Assembly (NCBI GenBank): GCA_031254315.1
Contig: JAIRUQ010000028.1
Coordinates: 1 to 62,130 of the forward strand
Source of the DNA: Treponema sp.
GTDB lineage: Bacteria; Spirochaetota; Spirochaetia; Treponematales; Breznakiellaceae
Reading direction: 5' to 3'
DNA length: 62,130 nt
The number at the start of each line of letters is the position of its first letter. Positions within the stretch are counted from its first letter, which is position 1. Positions 7,484 to 14,583 of the stretch are shown here, in pieces. The notes below the pieces were generated by a model. That model ran no database searches, was not told where the DNA came from, and saw only the letters and a list, made by a program, of their open reading frames with translations. The position numbers and the translations under genes are program-made.

Positions 7484-9007
7484 ATGGAAGAGAAACTTGA
7501 AGTCTTTAAAAGAGCCAATTTTTTCCCCGGATTGCAGGTAGGACCTGCTTATTGGAATGAGGTAGAAGACTATCATTTTACCAAAGAGCTTCTTTATAAC
7601 AAATTATTTCATGGGTTTGGAGTGGTCTCCGGTTTTTTGGATTCGCTACAGGTTCAGTCTGAAAAAACCAAAGGAGGGCTTATTACGCTACTTATTGCCC
7701 GCGGAGTTGCTCTGGACGGTTTTGGAAGACCGCTTTTTCTGTACGAACCCCAAGTCATGGTTCTTGATCCCAAGAAATTCAAGCTTCCGGCGACTGTATA
7801 TGTGATTGTAAAATATGAAGAACGTCTGGATGATTATTATCAAAACAAGGATAATCCCGATTTACAGGGGTATCAAAAGAGGTTTGAGACTGTAAAACTG
7901 GATATAGTAACTGAAATCCGTGAGCCGGATATGGAGATTGAGCTTGCCCGTATTCAGCTTGTTGAAGAAAGCGGCGGCGGCATACAGGAAATATTTAATA
8001 ACGATAATTTTACCGATCCCGGTGTCAACGCTCTTGATTACCGTTTTGTCCCGTATGCGTCACGGATGAAAAAAGGCGTCTCAACCTATCTGCTCAAATT
8101 TCTTGTTGAATTATTGGATTATACCCTGACGGTTGCCGCTTCAAGTTACGAAGTGCTTCCCCTGACCTCGTTACGGAACCTGCAGAATTCTGCAATGACA
8201 GCAAAGATGATTGTCCAATGCGCGGGCATTGCTTTTGAAGACGTAATTTACCTTGTTACGCCATTATTTGATTTTGACAATCAAATTCTTTTTGAAATCA
8301 GCGAGTATGAGCGTGAGCATGAGGACAAGGGGCGGATATATACTTCCAAAAACGCCTATGAAATAGCGCGTACCGCAATGTATGAGTTGGGGGATCGCAT
8401 AAAAAGTTATGACAACAGTTATGAAGGCATAGATTTAATTCTAAAATCCCACAGAGCGGTTATAGAGAATCTGAAACAGATACTAATTGCCAACGAAATA
8501 AGCGATGACGACATTAAGTACATCAGTTACTCCATGCCGCACATTCTGCTTTTTGGGGAAGACCGGTACACTTTGGTTGATACCGTCAATCTTGGTTCGA
8601 GGGAATCTGTTGAAAGCCATCAATTTGAACTTTTGGATTGTATCCATCCTTCTACTTCAACTGAAGCGTTCTACTATCCTGATGGAATACTTGTTCGTGA
8701 TACTGTAAAGCGTTGGGTTGGCGGTTCAATGCAGTTTCATCTTCGCAATATAATTAAGGGAAGGAAAACGCTTATTATTCGAAGAACGGATATTTTTCAG
8801 GGCAATTATTCTATTGAAGTCAGCATGGAAGGCACGGAGACAAAAATAATGGATGTTGACGGAATTGATACCAGACAGCGCTGGAGGAATTTATTTGTAA
8901 TCTACGAAGAAGGGGAGATAAAGGACAATACGAGTATTGTCAAATTCAGTATTGGAGAAAAGGGTCGTGATAATTCGGGAAGTATCTGGATATATCAGAT
9001 GCTGTAA
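7484..9007 (+). CDS. Conserved injection-system protein of unknown role (507 aa)
   Basis: The N-terminus FKRANFFPGLQVGPAYWNEV and then LYNKLFHGFGVVSGFLDSLQ is a recognisable conserved opening of proteins that follow tail protein I in eCIS-like loci, though no biochemical role is established to my knowledge. The first ~100 residues resemble a beta-rich domain (ITLLIARGVALDGFGRPLFL). The middle is helical, and the C-terminal 120 residues are beta-rich again. No signal peptide, membrane segment or catalytic motif is visible. The position suggests a baseplate-attached accessory or fibre-adaptor protein. It is followed by the FHA gene 26 bases later. Confidence 0.6.
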   Translation: MEEKLEVFKRANFFPGLQVGPAYWNEVEDYHFTKELLYNKLFHGFGVVSGFLDSLQVQSEKTKGGLITLLIARGVALDGFGRPLFLYEPQVMVLDPKKFKLPATVYVIVKYEERLDDYYQNKDNPDLQGYQKRFETVKLDIVTEIREPDMEIELARIQLVEESGGGIQEIFNNDNFTDPGVNALDYRFVPYASRMKKGVSTYLLKFLVELLDYTLTVAASSYEVLPLTSLRNLQNSAMTAKMIVQCAGIAFEDVIYLVTPLFDFDNQILFEISEYEREHEDKGRIYTSKNAYEIARTAMYELGDRIKSYDNSYEGIDLILKSHRAVIENLKQILIANEISDDDIKYISYSMPHILLFGEDRYTLVDTVNLGSRESVESHQFELLDCIHPSTSTEAFYYPDGILVRDTVKRWVGGSMQFHLRNIIKGRKTLIIRRTDIFQGNYSIEVSMEGTETKIMDVDGIDTRQRWRNLFVIYEEGEIKDNTSIVKFSIGEKGRDNSGSIWIYQML

Positions 9008-9033
9008 AAAAGCAGGCAATGTGAGGTATAGGA

Positions 9034-9402
9034 ATGGGTTTTAAATATTGCGATGAAGGGCACTGGATGGATCCCTCATGGAAGCGCTGTCCGGTATGTC
9101 TTGCGCCTCTTTCAGGCTGGTTGGTACATCTTAAAGAGAATAAGCCTTTTAAGGCATATTCAATACACGAAGGAAAATCTTTTATAGGAAGCGGTGCGGA
9201 TTGTGAAATTAGAATACTGAATATCGATTTAAGCCGACAACACGCATATTTAGTTATTGCCGATGGTATGTGTTCCATAGTGGATATGGGAAACAGCGGC
9301 TCAGCCCTTAAGGTGAACAACATTGATACGGTTAAAACAGCCCTCATTGACGGGGACATTATTGAGTTGGGGAATAGCGCTTTTAAAATAAAATTATTAT
9401 AG
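9034..9402 (+). CDS. FHA-domain protein with N-terminal zinc ribbon
   Basis: Residues 1-25 form a short ribbon (C6, C19, C22 with HWMDPSWKRCPVC). Residues ~45-120 form a forkhead-associated domain: SFIGSGADCEIRI, SRQHAYLVI and a later NSGSALKVNN, with the family Ser-Arg-x-His and Asn-Ser/Gly positions present. FHA domains bind phosphothreonine peptides and commonly regulate secretion machines. The gene sits directly before a vWA membrane protein (9 bases). The W-x-x-CPxC ribbon is echoed at the C-terminus of that neighbour, hinting at a physical pair. No kinase or phosphatase is encoded in the window, so the phospho-partner is unknown. Confidence 0.8.
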   Translation: MGFKYCDEGHWMDPSWKRCPVCLAPLSGWLVHLKENKPFKAYSIHEGKSFIGSGADCEIRILNIDLSRQHAYLVIADGMCSIVDMGNSGSALKVNNIDTVKTALIDGDIIELGNSAFKIKLL

Positions 9403-9411
9403 AGGGAAACC

Positions 9412-10578
9412 ATGAAAAATTTTTGGAAAAAACAGATATGTATATTTTTCACTTTGTTGTGTTTTGCCGTTCCAATACAAAATACTGCCGCCCAAGATAC
9501 AAAAGCTACTTTAACCGTAAAAATTGACCAGATCGTCTCGAATGATTTTCCCTATATGACCATTTACACGGTGGTTGAAAACAACAGGGGGGAAGTGGTA
9601 ACAGGGCTTTCTCCGGGATTATTCAGCTTCAGGATAGATTCGCTGGAAGAGAGGGGAAAAACATCGATAATTCCTTTTTCAATGAGGGAAGCGCCCATAG
9701 ATTACACCATCATCTTTTCCAATAACGGAATTATGGAAGGCGAGCCGCTGGATTTCCAAAAAAACGCCATTTTACAATTCATTGAGACAATGAAAGAAAC
9801 GGATCGTCTGTCGTTGTACACCATAGGGGAAGAAGCAAGTGTTGTTTTTGAGGAACTCAGGAAAGACGCTATTGATCCTTCGGTAATAAACGCGGTAGAC
9901 GTTACTTCTGTCCAGCCGAGGGTATACGATTCCATTATCAACGTTATGCGTAAGGTTCAGCGGAGGAATCTTGAACGGAAAATTGTAATCATCATATCTG
10001 ACGGACGGGATCAAAACAGCCGTTTTACAAAGGAACAGCTTAATACGGTTCTAAAAGAAGTTGAAGCGCCGGTTTATGCTTTAGGGATCAGAGTGCTCAA
10101 TACCCAGAGCTTAAGCAACTTAAATGAAATGGCGGAATTAACCGGCGGAACCTATCTGTATACTTCAAGGCTTTCCGATATTCCCGGTAATCTTAAAACT
10201 TTGTACGGTAAAATTACCCAGCCGTACGTCATCAATATTAAAGTGAAGAGTCTTAAGGCGGACGACCTTCACCATGTATTTGAAGTTTCTATAAATGAAC
10301 GGGATGCTTCAGGTAAAGGTCAAAAAACATTTGTCGCGGTAAAAGTTCCTGTTCCCCGGTGGGTAAGGTGGGTGATAGTAGCTGTGATACTGGTAGTAAT
10401 TGCCGCCTTGATTGTGTTTTATATAATACATAAAACAATAAAACGAAAGCGTATGGGAATAACCAAAAGGCGATGCCCTGAGTGTCATAACCGTATGAAA
10501 GATACATGGGACACATGCCCATTCTGCCGGTATATGCCGGATATCAAGAAAAAAAAGAAGCGGAAAAAAGATGGCTAA
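9412..10578 (+). CDS. Membrane-anchored vWA-domain protein with C-terminal zinc ribbon
   Basis: Order of parts: signal peptide (residues 1-27, KKQICIFFTLLCFAVPI), a beta-rich N-domain, a von Willebrand A domain at about 95-265 (VIIISDGRDQNS at ~192-203), one transmembrane helix at ~317-339, then a basic cytoplasmic tail with a ribbon C355/C358/C369/C372. The vWA fold is outside the cytoplasm and the ribbon inside. The first metal motif, normally DxSxS, reads IFSNNG, so the MIDAS site is degenerate. Such a protein is not a standard particle component. It suggests the system touches the inner membrane. It overlaps the sheath start by 8 bases, so it is translationally coupled to it. Confidence 0.8.
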   Translation: MKNFWKKQICIFFTLLCFAVPIQNTAAQDTKATLTVKIDQIVSNDFPYMTIYTVVENNRGEVVTGLSPGLFSFRIDSLEERGKTSIIPFSMREAPIDYTIIFSNNGIMEGEPLDFQKNAILQFIETMKETDRLSLYTIGEEASVVFEELRKDAIDPSVINAVDVTSVQPRVYDSIINVMRKVQRRNLERKIVIIISDGRDQNSRFTKEQLNTVLKEVEAPVYALGIRVLNTQSLSNLNEMAELTGGTYLYTSRLSDIPGNLKTLYGKITQPYVINIKVKSLKADDLHHVFEVSINERDASGKGQKTFVAVKVPVPRWVRWVIVAVILVVIAALIVFYIIHKTIKRKRMGITKRRCPECHNRMKDTWDTCPFCRYMPDIKKKKKRKKDG

Positions 10579-12316
10579 TATGCAGATACCGGGAATTTAT
10601 GTAAGTCCTCAGGAATACAGGCTTAATCCGCTACAAATCGACAAGAGGTGTGTGGCGGGTTTTGTGGGTATTGCCGAACGAGGACCTTTACACACGCCGG
10701 TAACTGTTTCAAGTTTTGACGAGTATATAAAAACATTTGGTTTATTTGATACTGCCGGTAATCTTCCGTTTTCGGTGTACAGTTTTTTTAAGTGCGGCGG
10801 AGCGGAATGCGTAATAGTACGGGTGGCGAATGAAAAGTGTGCGAAGCAGGCTCAGTTACAGATAAAGTGTAGCGGGGGCGGAAAGGTTTTGTTTGAAGCA
10901 TCGTCCAAAGGTTCTTGGGGAAATTATATTTCCGCCCATGTTTGGCACGAAAGTGATGAAATTGCCAAAGCAAGCGAAGTTGACGCTACGGATGGAAATT
11001 GGATAGCAAGCGATGAAGAAGATATAGCGGTCAATGATGTTTTGCAAATATCCCTTATGGGGCAAAAAGTTATTAGAGATGTTATTAAAAAAGACGGAAA
11101 CAAATTATTTTTTGACAAGCCGTTAAAGCTGTTGGGAAAGATCGAAAATCCCGCGCAGAATATAAAACTGGAAAAAGCCTATGTATCAGTATCGCTTTCC
11201 TGCAAAGACAGCCATGAGAATTTCTTGCATCTTTCCATGAACCCGTCATCAGAGCGGTATTTTGTTTCCTATATTAACGGACGATCCCGGCTCTGTACGG
11301 TACGCGCAAATGACGTACACGGTATTATTAAGCCAGTATATTCGGCGCTTGCTTCGGACGGCAGGGACGGCATTGCCGAAATGACCGCAGGGGATTTTAT
11401 CGGGCATTATAACGGACCGAACCAATTTCGCGGGCTTGGTGCGCTGGAAAGCAGAGACGACATTTCTCTTATTTCCGTTCCCGATGCGGCGTGGCTTTAT
11501 TCCCAGTCAGGGGCAAGCGATGCCGAACGGGAAAAAGCAGTGTTTGCGGTACACGGGGCGATGGTAACCCAAGCGGAACGTTTTCCCGGACGCTTTGCGG
11601 TATTAGATGTGCCTAACGGTCTTGACGGGATAAAAATTCTTTCTTGGGCGAAGCGTTTTGACAGTTCCTGCGCCGCGGCGTATTTCCCGCATATTGACAT
11701 AGTAGACCCCATGGATTCGACAGGAGCGAAAACCGTCCGTATTCCGCCTTCCGGGGCAATATGCGGTTCCATTGCGGTAACGGACAGCGAAAAAGGCATT
11801 TTCCATGCGCCGGCAAATACCCTTCTGAACGGCGCGGTCGCTCTGGCTAACCGGATCGAAGATTCCGAGTACGAGATGCTATACCCTGCGGGCGTTAATC
11901 TGCTAAAATATTTCCCAGGGAGGGGGATAAAAATCTGGGGGGCTAGAACTTTATCATCCGATCCGAATTGGCGGTATATCAACGTGCGGCGTACTTTTTC
12001 TTCAATTTGCCGCAGTCTAAAGATTGGAACACAATGGGCGGTATTTGAACCGAATGATAAAAAATTATGGAAGCGGGTCGTCCGTCAGGTTTCGGGGTTT
12101 CTCCTTGACCTGTGGATGCAGGGATATTTGGCTGGGAGTACCGCAGAGCAGGGATTTTATGTCCGTTGCGACGAGGAACTTAACCCGCCTGAGAATGTTG
12201 ACCAGGGGATTTTGACGTTTTCCGTGGGGCTTGCGATAACAAAGCCGACGGAATTTTTTCAAATTGCAATCACCGCGGAAAAAGACGGCGCGAGTGTATA
12301 TATTAAAGAGGATTGA
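10571..12316 (+). CDS. Contractile sheath protein, long form (581 aa)
   Basis: The N-terminus QIPGIYVSPQEYRLNPLQI followed by VAGFVGIAERGPLHTPVTV is the tail-sheath opening. The C-terminal third has the conserved sheath core: GRGIKIWGARTLSSDPNWRY, INVRRTFSSICRSL, WAVFEPNDKKLWKRV, FYVRCDEELNPPENVDQG. Between them is a ~200-residue insertion that the short sheath at 52932 lacks, probably a surface-exposed domain. Having one long and one short sheath is normal in eCIS, where the sheath near the baseplate differs from the bulk sheath. Which is which cannot be read from sequence. Confidence 0.95.
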   Translation: MANMQIPGIYVSPQEYRLNPLQIDKRCVAGFVGIAERGPLHTPVTVSSFDEYIKTFGLFDTAGNLPFSVYSFFKCGGAECVIVRVANEKCAKQAQLQIKCSGGGKVLFEASSKGSWGNYISAHVWHESDEIAKASEVDATDGNWIASDEEDIAVNDVLQISLMGQKVIRDVIKKDGNKLFFDKPLKLLGKIENPAQNIKLEKAYVSVSLSCKDSHENFLHLSMNPSSERYFVSYINGRSRLCTVRANDVHGIIKPVYSALASDGRDGIAEMTAGDFIGHYNGPNQFRGLGALESRDDISLISVPDAAWLYSQSGASDAEREKAVFAVHGAMVTQAERFPGRFAVLDVPNGLDGIKILSWAKRFDSSCAAAYFPHIDIVDPMDSTGAKTVRIPPSGAICGSIAVTDSEKGIFHAPANTLLNGAVALANRIEDSEYEMLYPAGVNLLKYFPGRGIKIWGARTLSSDPNWRYINVRRTFSSICRSLKIGTQWAVFEPNDKKLWKRVVRQVSGFLLDLWMQGYLAGSTAEQGFYVRCDEELNPPENVDQGILTFSVGLAITKPTEFFQIAITAEKDGASVYIKED

Positions 12317-12327
12317 GGAGGCAAACC

Positions 12328-12768
12328 ATGTCGGATGAACACAAACTTTCATCGTATTTGTTTTCGGTTGAAATCGACGGGATAGAGACCGCACGGTTTC
12401 AAAAATGCGAAGGACTTGAGGCGGAGACGTATGTCTACGAGATAGAAGAAGGAGGTTACAACACTTCGACTCATAAATTTTACGGGCGTACCCGGTATCC
12501 AAACCTGATATTGGAGAAAGGAATATCGGATAATAACGCCCTGTTTGACTGGTACAAGGAAACTGTATTGGAAGATCGCAAGATCGAGCGGAAGAACGGC
12601 TCTGTCATTCTCAAAGACACGGAGAATAACGAAGTGAAACGCTGGAATTTCTTCCGGGCGTTTCCATGCCGATGGATAGGACCGAGGCTGGAAACAAACT
12701 TAGGAAGCGACTATGCGCTTGAGCGTATAGAAATAGCCCATGAAGGGATCGTATTAGACAGTAACTAA
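12328..12768 (+). CDS. Inner tube protein 1 (gp19 type)
   Basis: I start at ATG 12328 (MSDEHKLSSYLFSVEI), which has GAGGAGG nine bases upstream and avoids overlapping the sheath. The 146-aa product has the tube-protein beta-barrel layout: FSVEIDGIETARFQKCEGLE, EGGYNTSTHKFYGRTRYPNL, then WYKETVLEDRKIERKNGSVI and WNFFRAFPCRWIGPRL. Hexameric rings of this protein stack to form the injected tube. It differs considerably from tube 2 at 54173 and is closer to the variant that lies next to LysM and hub genes, so it is likely the tube-initiator ring at the baseplate. Confidence 0.93.
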   Translation: MSDEHKLSSYLFSVEIDGIETARFQKCEGLEAETYVYEIEEGGYNTSTHKFYGRTRYPNLILEKGISDNNALFDWYKETVLEDRKIERKNGSVILKDTENNEVKRWNFFRAFPCRWIGPRLETNLGSDYALERIEIAHEGIVLDSN

Positions 12769-12778
12769 GGAGGAAAAT

Positions 12779-13399
12779 ATGGCATTGGAAAAAGCGATAA
12801 TAAGCAACATAGACACCGGAGAGGACATAGAGGTATTGTTCAACCCAAAAGAATACGTGATAGAAAAGAAGACACCGTGGACAGAGATGCAGGTATTCGG
12901 GCTTGACTCGCCCCCCGTACAGTTTACGATGGGCGAGAGGAAACGTTTGACGATGGAGCTGTTTTTCGACACCTCCGAGGAAAAGACAGACGTGCGCGAG
13001 CACACGGGAAAGATGGAAGAGCTTATGCTTGTAAACGCGCAGGAACACCGCCCGCCCGTGTTAAGATTCTCGTGGGGAAACTTAAGTTTCGACTGCGTAC
13101 TTGAAGACTTAGTGCAGAGGTACACGCTGTTCCGCGACGACGGCACACCTTTAAGGGCGATATTGAAAACGGTATTCAAGGAATACGCGACGGCGGCGAC
13201 GCAGTTGTCAACGACTAGAAGGGAGTCTGCTGATCACACCAAGCGGCTGGTGGTCAGGGAAGGGGAAAGCATATCGTCGATAGCGGCGAGGGAATACAAC
13301 GATCCCGGCAAATGGCGTGTGATAGCGCAGGCTAACGGGATAGAAGATCCAGAGAACATAAAGCCCGGCTCCCTTGTGGAACTGCCGCCATTGTATTAA
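12779..13399 (+). CDS. LysM-containing baseplate/tube-hub connector (Afp7/gp53-like)
   Basis: The 206-aa protein begins with a compact domain (EVLFNPKEYVIEKKTPWTE) known from eCIS tube-baseplate connectors and ends with a LysM repeat (VREGESISSIAAREYNDPGK through PGSLVELPPLY). LysM often binds glycan chains. In this family it is thought to be structural, at the baseplate centre. It lies between tube 1 and hub with normal spacing (10 and 12 bases). Its last ~25 codons recur as a relic at 27971-28045, and more faintly at 1391, showing that this junction has been copied around the locus. Confidence 0.88.
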   Translation: MALEKAIISNIDTGEDIEVLFNPKEYVIEKKTPWTEMQVFGLDSPPVQFTMGERKRLTMELFFDTSEEKTDVREHTGKMEELMLVNAQEHRPPVLRFSWGNLSFDCVLEDLVQRYTLFRDDGTPLRAILKTVFKEYATAATQLSTTRRESADHTKRLVVREGESISSIAAREYNDPGKWRVIAQANGIEDPENIKPGSLVELPPLY

Positions 13400-13411
13400 T
13401 AGGCGGAGAAT

Positions 13412-14461
13412 ATGAGCGAAAACAAACATTTAACGCCGGTATGGATAATCTACGCCGACGGCAGACGGCTGGACACGGATCACGAAGGAGCGCTTCGCAG
13501 TATAACGGTAACCGACAAACTAAACGGGGCGTCCGATTTCTCAATAATCTTTGACACGACGGAAGTGAAAGTGAGGGAGAAGGGAGTTTTGTCGTTCGGG
13601 AGCGAGGTGTCGATACACATGGGGTATAAAGACGACGTAGAGGAAGTGTTCTGCGGAGAAGTTTTGAGCTTTCGCGGGACATACGCCGAAGGAAAAAGCG
13701 AGCAGTTGGAAGTAAGCGGAAGCAACGCATTGCACAAATTGCATCACGGCTCACATTTCCGCGGATATGAAAACAAAGCGCCCTCCGAAGTGATACAGGG
13801 GCTTCTGGACAGCCATTCGCTTAAGGGCGAGGTAGACGAGTTCGGAACGCCGAGAGAGTTTCACTCGGAAGAGAACCAAAGCGACTACGAGTACCTGATG
13901 GAACAGGCTAAGGCTTACGGGAAACAGGTATACGCATACGGCACGACGGTATACGTGAAAGACGAAGTGGCTGTAAGCAACGACGAGATAATCTACGAAT
14001 GGGGAAAGAGCCTTAAAAAATTCGAAGCCGGGCAGGACATAAGTAATCTGATAAGCGGAGTAGATTACATCGGCTGGGATCACGAAAAAAACGAATCATT
14101 TACAGGGAAAGCGGGCTTGGAAGATTTACCCGTAAAGATAGGCGGGGACAGCGACTGGAGCAAGGTCAGCAAAGGAGCGGGAGAAAACTACGCTGAGGCG
14201 CAGGTAGACATGAACTGCAAGGACACCGAGGAAGCGAAACAGTTGGCATTGGGAAGACTGCAACAGAACTCGTACGGGTTTTATCACGCGCAAGGAAGCG
14301 GAGAAGGCAACTACAAGCTGAAAGCGGGGATGCGTGTAACGATAAAGATGACCGGCGAAGGATTTGAAGGTGAGTATATGGCTGACACGGTAACGCACAA
14401 GCTGGACAGACAAGAGGGCTACAGCACGCATTTCAGCCTGAAACGGAATATGACGGCGTAA
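13412..14461 (+). CDS. Baseplate hub protein (gpD/gp27 type), core copy
   Basis: The 349-aa hub matches the late-control D family: PVWIIYADGRRLDTDHEGAL, HMGYKDDVEEVFCGEV, KAPSEVIQGLLDSHS and a C-terminus with GSGEGNYKLKAGMRVTIKMT and FSLKRNM. It is the trimeric connector between tube and spike. The ribosome binding site GGCGGAG lies 7 bases upstream. In VgrG-type arrangements a spike gene should follow; here only the last ~90 bases of a spike gene remain (14466-14562) before the M23 gene, so the cassette-specific spike was deleted and this hub must pair with the spike at 5378 or with the cassette spikes. Confidence 0.92.
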   Translation: MSENKHLTPVWIIYADGRRLDTDHEGALRSITVTDKLNGASDFSIIFDTTEVKVREKGVLSFGSEVSIHMGYKDDVEEVFCGEVLSFRGTYAEGKSEQLEVSGSNALHKLHHGSHFRGYENKAPSEVIQGLLDSHSLKGEVDEFGTPREFHSEENQSDYEYLMEQAKAYGKQVYAYGTTVYVKDEVAVSNDEIIYEWGKSLKKFEAGQDISNLISGVDYIGWDHEKNESFTGKAGLEDLPVKIGGDSDWSKVSKGAGENYAEAQVDMNCKDTEEAKQLALGRLQQNSYGFYHAQGSGEGNYKLKAGMRVTIKMTGEGFEGEYMADTVTHKLDRQEGYSTHFSLKRNMTA

Positions 14462-14465
14462 GAGA

Positions 14466-14562
14466 AATTTTGCGCATTGATGTAGCAGACATGTTCCCTG
14501 TAGCCTGTAAGGCAGGGGAACATGTCTGCTGATAGTCAATATCATTTTGGACGGTGTTTCAG
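14466..14562 (+). pseudogene. 3'-end relic of a cassette spike gene
   Basis: Read as VADMFPVACKAGEHVC then stop, this aligns with the last codons of the spike at 20786 (SADMSPIACKAGEQYL), and the following GCTGATAGTCAATA is the same DNA as in that gene (22949-22962). The frame is broken after CKAGEHVC. The relic shows that cassette A once had a spike between hub and M23 genes and lost it by deletion. Confidence 0.7.
14484..14530. promoter_or_regulatory. Perfect 15-bp inverted repeat (hairpin) with nested stem
   Basis: Arms AGCAGACATGTTCCC (14484-14498) and GGGAACATGTCTGCT (14516-14530) are exactly complementary. The 17-nt loop contains a second stem, GCCT-GTA-AGGC. No T-run follows, so it is not a textbook intrinsic terminator. 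Placed between the hub stop and the M23 ribosome binding site, it could separate expression of particle genes from cassette genes, act as an mRNA stabiliser, or be a protein binding site. Confidence 0.65.
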
Positions 14563-14583
14563 ATTAAGGGCAAAGGAGAAATT

